From: Galdieria partita
Lineage: Eukaryota; Rhodophyta; Bangiophyceae; Galdieriales; Galdieriaceae
DNA length: 64,000 nt
Assembly (NCBI GenBank): GCA_025991245.1
Contig: BQMJ01000018.1
Span: 1 to 64,000, forward strand
Direction of reading: 5' to 3'
In this document: positions 34,470 through 44,344 of the stretch, in pieces
Layout: each line of letters starts with the position of its first letter
Position numbering within the stretch: the first letter of the stretch is position 1
Notes under the pieces: model-generated
What the model was told of the DNA's origin: nothing
What the model saw: the letters and a program-made list of their open reading frames with translations, nothing else
The model's database searches: none
Position numbers and translations under genes: made by a program

Positions 34470-36775
34470 ATGGTAAAGGTGAAAAACTCCGAAACTAAAA
34501 GACCAAAGCGCAAGAGAGAAGATATATTGCTACAAGAAAACCTTCCCAAAGATTGGTTTTGGGTTTGGTGGCCAGACTCGGGTTGGTGGAAAGTTCGTAT
34601 AACGGATATAGAAGAGGAAGAAGACTGGTATTGGCCGAGAACTCAGGAACCCTTGGATTCCCCCATTTTATCGTTAACTATTTCCTATGATAGCGACAAA
34701 GCTGGTTCTACTTGTTTCATTGAACGAGTTTTGTGGCATGAAGGGGTTCTTTATGACCAAGAGGGGGAAGAGAAAATAAGTTATTGTTTAAATCGACCAG
34801 AAGAGAATGTGGCGAATGATAGCGAAATCCCACCAAGTGAAGATAGTTTTAAAGATAAAAGTCCTTCTTCACCAAGCGCTGGTTCTAGTGAAACTGGGTC
34901 TCGTTCCCGAGAGAAAGTTTTCAGAGAAAGAAATAAAGAAAAAGTACAAACTAACACGAGAGCGACAAAAGTTGGTACAAGCCCTAGAAAGGACTCGTTA
35001 ATGCAAGAGAAAGTAGCAGAAAACACAAGGGAAAAGGCGAAGAACGTTTTGAAGCAAACTCTCCTTGAAAATTTAGAAGACACAGGAGAGTATATAGACA
35101 GAGTTTCTATAGAAAAGATCGCTTTTGATATAGAGAATGCTCTTTATGCAAAATATTTTAAAGCAGACTATTTGGCGCAGTTGCGTAGCGTAACTTTCAA
35201 CTTGCGTGGTAAACGTAACTTGGATTTGAAAAGAGCAATAGTTGTTTCGGAAATTTCACCAGCAAGACTTGCTGAAATGACAGCTGATGAACTTGCTTCC
35301 AAGTCAATGAGAGAAGAACGGAAGAGAAGAGAACAAGAGTCCTTTGCAAGAGCTGTGATACGGGATCCCACAGATGTCGGTATTGTGAAAGGAATGAATT
35401 CTACCGAAATTTTGCAGCAACGACCAGAGAACTCTTATGAAAGTGATCAAGTATTTCCAAAAGATAGCTCACTACAAGAAGCATTTAGACAAAATGAAGA
35501 CGCAGAGAATGGAGAGTCGAAAGTTCAAGGATCTTCATCAGGAAATGGGGAAACGATAAATGAAGTGTACAATATTCAGACAGATCTTCAAGCAAATGAT
35601 TCCCTTCAACAGAAGAATAGTATGGAAGCACAACAGTCATCAAGTCTGACTCTTAGCAACTTAGAATTGTGTATGTCCAATGGGTTAGATGACAAGTTTC
35701 AACAGTTTGCTTCTTCTATGGGCGAATCTGACTCCGATAGACCTAGTAAAAGTATTTTGAGAGGTTCAACAACGGATGCTATTCGTTCGAAGAGGAGAAC
35801 TCCAGTTTGGCAAGGCAAGATTAGTTTCGATGAAAGTATATCGTTCAATGCAGTGGCGTTTTATCTAGTCGGACCGAACAACTACGCTGTTCTTCCAGAA
35901 GAGATGAATGTGATTGGAAGAACGGAGCTTAGTTCGACGATAGAGTTTGTAAAAGGATTAGAGCACTCAACTTCTAGAGAATTTAGTGTGGTATATTTTA
36001 AACCCGTAAGTTTCTGTTGTTCGTTCCTTGAATACGTGACCTAAAACTGTTCTTCGACATAGAGAGATTCTAGAGATGAAAAAAACTTTAAAGAATTCAT
36101 AGGTTTTCTTTCTAAAAGAAAGCGTGCTGGCGTGTTGTTCCAAACTGGTCAATCTGAGGCTTACATACTACCACCTGCCAAGGTAAGTCGTTCAGTTGAG
36201 AAACAATGACGTTTATACTCATTGTCATGTTCTAATAGTTGACCGGTCATATTCATGATTATGGACATGAACGCGTACTAGGTATGTAACTTGGTTTGTT
36301 GAAATAGTTGAATAATATTGACAAATATTGCTTAATAGGAGTTGTAGTGACACGTAAATTATTTTTGAAAGAATCTCCTATATCACTATCAAAACAAGTA
36401 AATATGATGCCAACTGAACGCGCTTCTCAAGGCTCGCATTTATGGTCTCAGGATGAAGAAGACAAGTCTATCTCTTTATTGGACTCGTCTCATTCTCAGT
36501 TACCCCCAGAAGCATCGAAGGAAGTAGTAGTTGCCGACCCAGAAAAAGGAAAAGAGGGTTCCTTTGATATGTTTAGCAAAAGCATTTCAACAAACATATC
36601 TTCAGCTTCTGAGAAAGCAGTGCTAAGTAGCCATATCACTGAAGAACAGCATAGGATCCTTCCAGGATTGCCCAAAGGCCCGCAATTATCAAGCGTTATT
36701 GGTTTTCGTTCTCTTCCCGGTATTCCTGGATTGAATAAAACGAACGAAAGCGACAAGGAACCTTTACAAAAGTGA
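34470..36775 (+). CDS. TFIIS-central and SPOC domain protein (Bye1/PHF3/DIDO-like)
   Basis: Probable nuclear regulator of RNA polymerase II transcription. Four exons (34470-36009; about 36065-36182; 36239-36281; 36339-36775), about 710 aa. A Trp-rich N-terminal segment (DWFWVWWPDSGWWKV) may be a PWWP/Tudor-like fold. A TFIIS central domain follows at about residues 180-300 (IENALYAKYF, LRSVTFNLRGKRNLDLKRAIV, LAEMTADELAS). A SPOC domain starts at PVWQGKISFDESISFNAVAF and continues across the introns to KRKRAGVLFQ and YILPPAK. The same pair of domains defines Bye1, PHF3 and DIDO, where SPOC reads the phosphorylated polymerase tail. I see no PHD finger. The first intron needs a GTTTCT donor to keep the frame. 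Confidence 0.8.
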
Positions 36776-36965
36776 TGTTTTTTATTGGATAATAAGTTGT
36801 GAAACCGACGGAGTGGGTCAATACTTTTGACTTCACTGGACGTTTGTTCTGAAGCACCTTGCTGCAGAACGCCTCGGAACAGTGGCATATCGACCTGTTT
36901 TCTTAGGTCAATTAGTTGGAAACTCGCCAAAATGGGAAAAGAACACTAATAGGTATGATAGCTTT

Positions 36966-38186
36966 TCATTGGGGAGCGTCTTGAGCTGCAGCGACTTGTG
37001 ACATGGCATCTTCGTCAACAAACCTACCAAAAAGAACAGTCTTGAAACATGGAAAACTAGTAGGAAAACAAGTTCATACCATTCTTTGCGAGTAAATATT
37101 GGAACAACCAGGCGAGCTGGATATTGTACCGAGTGATCTTCACAAAGCCGCTGCATTATTTCGGCTTTTCCTTTTCCAACTACAATAAACGCGACGTTTT
37201 TGGCATGATTAATAGTAGGAAGTGTCAGCGTAATACGTTCCAAAGGAGGCTTTGGAGAATTTCTTTCATATCCTACGAGTTTCTTAGTTTCACCAAGCTT
37301 CGATACATAAACTCAACATATGTTTTTTCAAAACAATACGAGTTCTTACCAATTCCTTATTGGGAAACAGTGAGGCAGTATGACCATCCTCTCCCAATCC
37401 AAGCAGTATCAAATCTTTTCCAAAATATATCAAGTCAAAAGTCTCGCCTTCAATCATTATACTTACCAAAAGCTGGAACTGCTTCTACTTGATATTTCAC
37501 AGGTTGATGCAGAACTTTAATAAAATCTTGTTCATTCTGACGAGACAAAATGTCCTGCTCATAACTAGATGCAGCCTCTTCCAAGGACAAGGAAGTGTTT
37601 ACTGGGAATACCTATCATATTTCTCTTAGCCAGCAGCTTTCAACAAAGAAGTTATCACGTTTACTTTCACTTTGTGCTCGATGCCACTTGAACGTAAGAA
37701 CTTGCGAAGTTGTCCATAGTTGCTTTGAGGATCATCCCAGGGAACATATCTTTCGTCTACCAGAAATATAAAAGTCTTTTCCCAATCAACAAGTTCCCTT
37801 CGACCTGCTGTTTCCAGGATCGCTTTTGAAAAATACTGTAGCACAGAGCCTCCTGAAATGGCCAATGTAAAACTACCTTGTTTCTCTATTGCTTTGGACG
37901 CTATTTCCACAAAGTAGCCGCCAAACGAGGCTGCTAGTTCTTCAGCATTTTGAGATATTCGAAAAACAGAAAAGTCGGACTCTATGAAACGTGTCTTGGT
38001 CGTGGTCGTCGACATAACAAAGTGATGAACGAAAGGTTTCGACAAGAACTTCGCAGGACGTATCTTCACAAACTTTTGCTTCACAAAGCAACTTTTGAAA
38101 GTGTTTAAAGAAGCAGAACGCAGTGTTGCTGTTAAGTGGCAAGGAAACGTGCAACTCACGAAGCCACAATATGATGATTCTGACAT
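36966..38186 (-). CDS. 6-phosphogluconolactonase
   Basis: Hydrolyses 6-phosphogluconolactone in the oxidative pentose phosphate pathway. About five exons; the first runs from 38186 to about 37672. Family motifs: LAISGGSVLQYF, FLVDERYVPWDDPQSNYG, SLEEAASSYEQ, LLGLGEDGHTASLFP, and the C-terminal ARLVVPIFTRKEW joined across an intron to FVDEDAM. The first 60 residues are basic and Ser/Thr/Phe-rich with no homologous part in the enzyme, consistent with a plastid transit peptide; MSTTTTKT at about residue 58 could start a cytosolic form. It lies downstream of the pentapeptide gene on the same strand with 69 bp between. Confidence 0.95.
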
Positions 38187-38255
38187 GAAAATTTTCCAAT
38201 TTTCTAGTTTCGCCCGTCCATCTCTTTATCAAACATAAGCATCGTCCAAACCTTT

Positions 38256-39026
38256 TCAATCACTGCTACAACCTAAACTGGCTTTCGTCTCGACTCCAGT
38301 ATGACTATTTGTTCCTTTGGCGATGCTACACAGGTATTTTTTCTGATCCTTTCTGAGAATAACTTCAGAAAAGTCGGCACCTTCAATATCAACATTTTCC
38401 AAACGAGTGTTACCCGAAAAATATGCTCGTCGTAAGACAGCATTCTTCAGTTTGGCATTGCGTAGGTTTGCCAACTCTAAATTAGCTTCAGTAAGATCAG
38501 CATCTTCCAGATTTGCATAGGATAACTCAGCTCCAAAGAAAGATGCTGAAACAAGTTTCGCTGCGTGAAAGTCAGTTTCTCGTAAAAGACTTTGCTGGAA
38601 ACTAACTCCACTCAATTCTTGTTTCGAGAAATCTGCCCCACTCAGGTTAACTCCTCTGGTCACTGTCCGAGAAACTCCGGTCGACGTTTTCCCAGAACTT
38701 GCAGCACCGCCACCAACTTTACCCAAGTCACGTTCTATCCCTTCCGCATAGCAAAGCCACGACATGTTGAAAGTAGAAACCGATGGCAGGGTGGTAGTGA
38801 CAATTGCAGCAAGAAGGAAAGCCACTCCAGTTCGAAAACAGTTTGTCTTTAAACAACACGAAACACCACTGCTGGAGAAGTTTGGTGACACGAAACACCC
38901 ACGTTGCAAGAGACAGTGACTTATCAGGCTGGATCGACAGCGTCTTTGAAAGACGTGAACCGAGGTAACTGGATGCGTAGGTCTTCGAAATGTAAAATAA
39001 TGAGGTTGATGCAATATTATAAACAT
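38256..39026 (-). CDS. Thylakoid-lumen pentapeptide-repeat protein
   Basis: Single exon, 256 aa. The N-terminus looks bipartite: a basic Ser/Arg/His-rich plastid transit segment (residues 1 to about 70), then a hydrophobic thylakoid signal ([16 protein letters not shown]) and a lumen-side sequence. The mature part holds about a dozen A(D/N)LxX pentapeptides ([40 protein letters not shown]), which form a right-handed beta helix. Plant TL17 and TL20.3 lumen proteins have the same build; their function is not known. The ATG at 39026 is the first in frame. Mis18 ends 55 bp upstream and 6PGL starts 69 bp downstream, all on the minus strand. Confidence 0.88.
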   Translation of the reverse strand: MFIILHQPHYFTFRRPTHPVTSVHVFQRRCRSSLISHCLLQRGCFVSPNFSSSGVSCCLKTNCFRTGVAFLLAAIVTTTLPSVSTFNMSWLCYAEGIERDLGKVGGGAASSGKTSTGVSRTVTRGVNLSGADFSKQELSGVSFQQSLLRETDFHAAKLVSASFFGAELSYANLEDADLTEANLELANLRNAKLKNAVLRRAYFSGNTRLENVDIEGADFSEVILRKDQKKYLCSIAKGTNSHTGVETKASLGCSSD

Positions 39027-39081
39027 TCTTACAGTGAGATTTTCATTCAAAACATAAAAAATCTGACAAAGCGTCAATACT

Positions 39082-39776
39082 TTAACAATCGTTCGTCTTA
39101 GAAAACTTGGATTCCATTCGCAAAATACGATCTCCGAGAATCACCAGCATCTGTTGCATCTAAAAACAGTTTTAAGTTGTATTCAGATAGAAGAACAAAC
39201 ATACAGCCCGTATGTCACTTTTAACTTCATACAGCGTTTCGTTCTGATTATCTTCTTTTGTCCCTTCAGTTACTAAGTTTTCGATAGAGCAGGATAGTGG
39301 ATAGCTGGGAATAAAGAGAACCAAGTTGAAGAAGCACAATAAGGGAATATTAGGGACGACATACCTTAGTAAATTGTCCTCAAACAATGTAAACATATCT
39401 CTAATGTGATCCAAAGAACGAGGAGTAGCCTTATAACAACGGCCGATCACGTTGCTACATCCTGAACATTTGACAAGATGAAACGCGCTACCACTATCGA
39501 TACCGTTGTTCGAAATCTCAAAGTTGGAGTCTTCTACTGCAATATTAACTGCTTCTGGAATGCACATTTCGAAGACTTTAGCCTTTTCATAGAATTTGCT
39601 TACTTACTCGAAAGGACTATGGCACTTAGTTCAACTTGAGCAGACACAAGTGAACAAGTATCTCCTAATAGAGTTTTACAATGAGCACACTGCAACACAA
39701 ATATTTTCTTTGATGAAGTTTCTGAAAGCTTATTCCCTTGTTCGGTTTGTTTCAAGTCTTCAGAGTCGCTCACCAT
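39082..39776 (-). CDS. Mis18-like kinetochore protein (Yippee/Mis18 fold)
   Basis: Mis18 proteins prime centromeres for loading of CENP-A. Four exons separated by introns of about 45-62 nt. The Yippee/Mis18 zinc fold is recognisable: [15 protein letters not shown] near residue 27 and [16 protein letters not shown] some 65 residues later give the two CxxC pairs, followed by the [15 protein letters not shown] block. A short C-terminal helix rich in Met, Leu and Arg ([13 protein letters not shown]) may be the coiled coil used for oligomerisation. The first intron uses the CCAG acceptor near 39551, which restores frame and gives a normal 53-nt length. A plain Yippee protein is less likely because of the TP..LD..R block. 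Confidence 0.78.
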
Positions 39777-39863
39777 AGTTGGAGTCTCCAATTTTTCAAA
39801 AAAAAAAAAAGTTGATTTCATTCAAAATGGCGCCAATGCAATATTTCGTTGGCTCATTTCGGT

Positions 39864-41777
39864 ATGCAACAGAGAGAATATAGATCTTGCTTGAAGACTT
39901 ACTTAGCAATGAGGCTTTTTCAGAGCGAGTCTGTTAATAAACAGTCTCACAGTTGTTCGCTTCCTTTGAGTTTTCATTCCTGTTTTGTTGGAAAAATATG
40001 CTGGTCCTCTTTTCTAAAGAACCATTTTGTTTCGAAGTCACACGTTCACGTGGGGTCGAATGTGTTTTGTCAACAAGTTGTTGCAAAAAGGCATATACAA
40101 ATTTTAGAAAAGAAAGCTTTAAACAACCTACAACATTCGAAGATTGAGTTAAGCTTTCCGGTTGTTACCCAGAAGCACCAATCTTTTGGTTATTGTTCGC
40201 TTTGGAGAGTTTTAACCTTTGCACTACTTGCAGTATTTATATGGAGGCTCCTTCCCGTTATCCAACGAGTACGACAAAAGGTAAGGCTATTTTCGAACTC
40301 TACTGAGCCTTTGAGTTGTGAAACAGACTGGTGAAAGTTGAAGCACTTGCTAACCGCGAGATCCGATAGTTTGTTCGGCATTTTTGGATCTGTGGTTGAA
40401 ACTTCTTCTATAAATTCGAAGAAAGAGGAAAACTTGGAGGCAGATCTGAAACCAATTCTGGAAAGGCTTCTCAAGCGTAGTAATCTTTCTTTGGAAGAGG
40501 TTGGACAGTATTTTGTCAAGGCAATCTGAGGCTTATTATAGTGATTTAGTCGAGAGAGTCTGTTTCAAAGTTTCTCGGTCAAAGCAACTCAAATCCCTAT
40601 CAAGTTGCAGCATTTCTTTCGCTATTAAGAGCAAAGGTACGCATAAACGAAGAATCTGGAACTCAGAATGGATAGTTTATTGTTCGTTCAGGGAGAAACT
40701 GCCGAAGAACTGGCTGGGATGGCTCTTGCAATGCGACAACAAAGTGTGTCGATTCCGTTACCCTTGTCTATCCAACACTTGGTCGACATTGTAGGTACAG
40801 GTTAGAATCGAGAATGAACCTATTTTATCTTACTCATAAATACAAGGAGGTGATGGTGCAGATACAGTAAATATTTCAACAGGTGCTGCTATTCTTGCAG
40901 CAGCTTGTGGAGCAAAGGTTGCAAAGCATGGAAGCCATTCCTCTAGTTCAAAATGCGGGTCAGCAGATGTTTTGGAGGCGTTAGGAGTCAAGTAAGTTAG
41001 AAATAAGAATATATTGGTATCCAACGTTATGAATGTTTTAGGGTATCTTTGTCTCCTTATGCTGTTGCACGATGTTTAGAAGAAGTTGGAATCGCTTTCC
41101 TGTACGCTCCAAGATATCATCCTTCTATGAAACTTGTTTCCGGCATTCGAAAGGGTTTGCGTATTCGAACAGCTTTCAATTTACTTGGACCACTCACTAA
41201 TCCAGCTCTTGTTTCCCGACAAGTAAGAATTTTATTGGATTCATTTCTTTAAGATCTTAGTCGAATGATCTTTCAAAGGTCATTGGGGTTTCTCATGAAG
41301 AGTTGATGGAAAAGTTAGCCACAGCGTTACAGTTATTAGGAACAGAGCGTAGTTGGGTCGTACATTGTTCGGGTTTAGATGAGCTCTCACCTCTTGGAAG
41401 TGCAACCATACTTGAGGTTACTCCCGACGAAATTCATCGACTCGTTATAAATCCTGCGCACTACGGTTTTCCTACGTGTCAACTGGAAGATCTTCAAGGA
41501 GCTGATGCAAATTACAATGCAAATATTTTAAGGGAATGTTTGCGTGGAACGCCAAGTGCTATCAGTAACTCCATTATTTTAAATGCTGGGGCTGCACTCG
41601 TTGTTTCTGGTATGTCTGAAAGTTTCGGAGAAGCAATTACTTTGGCTGCGAGAACTCTCATGAGGTAAGGATAACAGTATACAATGAAATAGTGTATTCT
41701 TGACCAAGTTTCTGTTCAGCGGATCTGCCTTGGATCTACTAGAACGTTGGATTAAACTGAGTCAAAATCTTTCCTGA
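39864..41777 (+). CDS. trpD: Anthranilate phosphoribosyltransferase with membrane-type N-terminal extension
   Basis: Transfers phosphoribose to anthranilate in tryptophan synthesis, in the plastid. Eight exons (39864-40280; 40338-40499; 40550-40636; 40692-40800; 40847-40991; 41042-41222; 41279-41664; 41720-41777) give 514 aa. The enzyme proper (from about residue 165) shows [38 protein letters not shown], the PRPP loop [22 protein letters not shown] with [14 protein letters not shown], and [14 protein letters not shown]. The first 140 residues contain a Ser/Cys/His-rich leader and one clear membrane segment ([20 protein letters not shown]). It joins the enzyme through a clean phase-0 intron. 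Standalone TrpD is about 340 aa, so the extension is odd. Confidence 0.93.
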
Positions 41778-41809
41778 ATAACTTCTTCTTTTGAATAACT
41801 TGTGAGAAA

Positions 41810-42760
41810 CTATGAAGCGATGAAGAATTTGTCAAATGCATCGGTGAAATGTATGGGATCAATTTCCGTCCAATGTGGAAACACTGGAGTCATCCTTTCT
41901 GCAATTAGATTTGGAAACTTCTCAGAGATGATTGTTTTTAGCTGTTCAAATACATGTTTGTTTCCTTTCTCTGCGAAATGGAGGCCATCGGTAAAGAACG
42001 TTTGCCAATGGACTTGTTGCTGAATACTCGTCCATAGATCCAAACAAGGCACTTGAGCTTCTGCAGCCACACGTTTACAAGCACTCACATAGTCTTCTAC
42101 TCTTGAAGCCTTCCGAAGTACTGGCTTGTTCTTTTGTCTGCAGTCTTCTTCCCACAACTCTTCAACTAGAGGAGGTGCTGTTACTAGAAGTAACTCTGCG
42201 TGTACTTGTTGGTTACGAACAACCTTGATCATTTTAAAAAGATTGCTTGCATATTCTTCTAAACTAATGTGTTGAGGGCTATCAGGCAGCGTGCAGTCGT
42301 TTGCTCCTAGAAAAATAACCACCAGTTTCAAATAAGAAAGGTCTATGGCTTGCAAAACCTTTGGAAGCATATAAAGTGCCCAGCGAGTATTATAACCAGC
42401 GAATCCACGTACAATCACCTCTGCTTTTGTCGAATATTCGCTGGTCAACAAAGCTCCCCAACCTACCCCTTCTGACGGAGAGACGTGTTGTGAGTACTCG
42501 GTTAGCGAGTCTCCAAAAAATAATAAACTTGGGTATTTAAGAGCTTTTTTATGGGAAACTTCTACAAAACCTTGAGAAAACTGCTTCCATGAGTCTTGAA
42601 CACTTCTTGCCAACTTGCCCCATAATGTGGAAGGTCTTTTATTAGGTTCTCGCTCAAACGACGGACTATATGTGTCGTCGAAAGACCCTAAACCATAAAT
42701 ATTCTGAGCAACTCCTTGTTCTCGCAAACTTTGTTCTTCTTCGTCCTGCGTAGAAAACAT
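41810..42760 (-). CDS. GDSL esterase, isoamyl acetate hydrolase (IAH1) type
   Basis: SGNH hydrolase of the IAH1 group. Single exon, 316 aa. The catalytic Ser lies in FFGDSLTEYSQ near residue 85, the oxyanion Gly in RGFAGYNTRWA, the Asn in FLGANDCTLP, and the Asp/His pair in TDGLHFAEKGNKHVFEQL. IAH1 proteins hydrolyse short esters; the physiological substrate here is unknown. The first 65 residues (acidic, then basic) are extra compared with yeast IAH1. The ATG at 42760 lies 14 nt after the stop of the zinc-finger gene on the same strand. It converges with trpD (32 bp between stops). Confidence 0.86.
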   Translation of the reverse strand: MFSTQDEEEQSLREQGVAQNIYGLGSFDDTYSPSFEREPNKRPSTLWGKLARSVQDSWKQFSQGFVEVSHKKALKYPSLLFFGDSLTEYSQHVSPSEGVGWGALLTSEYSTKAEVIVRGFAGYNTRWALYMLPKVLQAIDLSYLKLVVIFLGANDCTLPDSPQHISLEEYASNLFKMIKVVRNQQVHAELLLVTAPPLVEELWEEDCRQKNKPVLRKASRVEDYVSACKRVAAEAQVPCLDLWTSIQQQVHWQTFFTDGLHFAEKGNKHVFEQLKTIISEKFPNLIAERMTPVFPHWTEIDPIHFTDAFDKFFIAS

Positions 42761-42774
42761 TTCTATTAGAAGCT

Positions 42775-43383
42775 TTATGGTTCCCCACGGCAACGAGGAC
42801 AAACCATCAATGTCGTTCCACTACATTTTATACAAACTTCGACTTTTGTTTTGCCATCCAACCTGTAAGTCATTCTCGACAACCTTCCTAAGTTAGCCAA
42901 GTAAGTACTTGTGTTGAGCTGTCTTTCTTCAAAAGAATCCATCCTCGAGGACTTTTCGGTCTTCATTATCTTTAAACTTTTGGAATCGTTACGTGAAAGA
43001 CTCTCGTCAAAGTCTTGTTCACAGAAGAGACAAGTTACGACTCCTGCGTTGTTGCATCTTTGGCAAGATACTTCACCAAAACTGTTTGAGTCTCTTGTAC
43101 TCTGGCTCACTTTATTCGTGGTCCAAAAGATGCTTGTTTCCAATGTGTCTGGACAAGTTCTCGAATTATGACCTACTTGTCTACAGTAACTACACTTTCG
43201 TGCTGTTGCCTTGTCTTCTTGGACTTTGGTTGGATCCTCTATAAAAACAACCCGCCTCTTGGAACCAACAGGTTTGGTTACTTGTCCATGTATCTGTATT
43301 GAACGTAGAAGTTTGTTTCTCTTGAAACTTGTATAGTTATCACGCTGAGTAAAAGAAGATAGAAATAATGTGGTGATCGCCAT
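42775..43383 (-). CDS. Zinc-knuckle and DnaJ-type Cys-rich protein, probably organellar
   Basis: Single exon, 202 aa from the ATG at 43383. The N-terminus (MAITTLFLSSFTQRDNY) is Ser/Thr/Arg-rich like an organelle transit peptide. A CCHC zinc knuckle (CSYCRQVGHNSRTC) is followed by two CxxC pairs (CQRCNNAGVVTCLFC) and, after a charged linker, two more (CIKCSGTTLMVCPRC). The spacing of the last four resembles the DnaJ/BSD2 zinc domain of plastid chaperones, with a long insert between the halves. A role in plastid protein folding or RNA binding is inferred only. It diverges from the RFTS-like gene with 30 bp between ATGs and is followed by the GDSL esterase ORF after 14 nt. Confidence 0.7.
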   Translation of the reverse strand: MAITTLFLSSFTQRDNYTSFKRNKLLRSIQIHGQVTKPVGSKRRVVFIEDPTKVQEDKATARKCSYCRQVGHNSRTCPDTLETSIFWTTNKVSQSTRDSNSFGEVSCQRCNNAGVVTCLFCEQDFDESLSRNDSKSLKIMKTEKSSRMDSFEERQLNTSTYLANLGRLSRMTYRLDGKTKVEVCIKCSGTTLMVCPRCRGEP

Positions 43384-43413
43384 GATTTGCTTTTCTAAAT
43401 GTAATGACCACAA

Positions 43414-44337
43414 ATGAATGCGAAGAAGAAAAGACGTCAAGTTTGTGATGAGCGTTCTATCCCTTCGAAATATAAGAGTGTTATAGAGGGCGCAAGTTGC
43501 TTTTACTTACACCAAGTGAAAATTCTGGACGCTAATGGTTGTTTGAGACACTTGCTTGAACTAGATAGAACGTGGAAAGGTAGTTCTTCACAGCCTTCTA
43601 CAAAATTGACTTTAAAAGGAATACTTGTTCCTCCACAACACACAGAAGCACTTGTCCATGGTGTGCAATTTCAAACTTTGCGTATTGTCGACTTTTCCTT
43701 GGACTTTGCAGGTTTTCTATGGGCGATAGGTGAAGGACCAAAGCACGAAGATTATTATTACTTGATATTATCTCCAGACAAAGAATACGAGCCATTTTTC
43801 TATCGTTTATTAAGATTTAAATACTTTGTTCTTCATTTGAATTCCGTATGTGAACAATATGACAAAGCTAACACAGTACAAGAAGCGCTGGAACTGCAGT
43901 CCCCTTGGCAAGCTGAAGGAGGGCCTCTGAACGATCAAGAAATTGCTCAAGATGCTCCTATTGCCTTCAACCTGTTGAAGAATTCCTTTTCTAGCGAACA
44001 TCCTGTATTGCTTGATTTGGAACGTCTCTCAGCAACAGGTGGTGAAGTATCAACTGAAGAAGAATCACAGATAAATGAAAATGTTGCAAATACTGTCGAA
44101 GAAGCTCCTCTCGATTCTTCACGTGATATTCAAGATAGCATTTCAAATGCACCATCCTGGTCAGAACTAGCACAAGTAAGCACGGAGAAAGACAAAACTA
44201 CTGAAAAGCAGCAAATTGAACGCTTTTGTCAAATGGAAGGCTGCTCGTGTTTTGCACGAGACGACAGTAAATACTGCAGTGATGAGTGTGGATTACTAAA
44301 AGCCTTTTTGACTTTAAGAAGACTACAGTACTGCTAG
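43414..44337 (+). CDS. RFTS-like domain plus SPP1/CFP1-type zinc finger protein
   Basis: Single exon, 307 aa. A basic start (MNAKKKRRQ) may act in nuclear entry. Residues about 25-150 resemble the replication-foci domain of DNMT1: LHQVKILDANGCLRHLLEL, an ILVPP turn, FSLDFAGFLWAIGEG, and YYYLILSPDKEYEPFF. An acidic, Ser/Glu-rich linker follows, and the C-terminus holds CQMEGCSCFARDDSKYCSDECG, the Cys pattern found at the C-terminal side of SPP1/CFP1 (COMPASS). Both parts are known from chromatin proteins, so a role in chromatin is inferred. I know of no standard protein with exactly this order. The RFTS assignment is by pattern only. Its stop lies 7 bp from that of IRE1, convergent. Confidence 0.6.
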   Translation: MNAKKKRRQVCDERSIPSKYKSVIEGASCFYLHQVKILDANGCLRHLLELDRTWKGSSSQPSTKLTLKGILVPPQHTEALVHGVQFQTLRIVDFSLDFAGFLWAIGEGPKHEDYYYLILSPDKEYEPFFYRLLRFKYFVLHLNSVCEQYDKANTVQEALELQSPWQAEGGPLNDQEIAQDAPIAFNLLKNSFSSEHPVLLDLERLSATGGEVSTEEESQINENVANTVEEAPLDSSRDIQDSISNAPSWSELAQVSTEKDKTTEKQQIERFCQMEGCSCFARDDSKYCSDECGLLKAFLTLRRLQYC

Positions 44338-44344
44338 TGAATTT

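Noticed and set aside
39567-39600. 32-nt intron in Mis18 using the nearer AG
   Set aside because: Much shorter than all other introns here; a CCAG acceptor further on gives a 53-nt intron and also keeps the frame.
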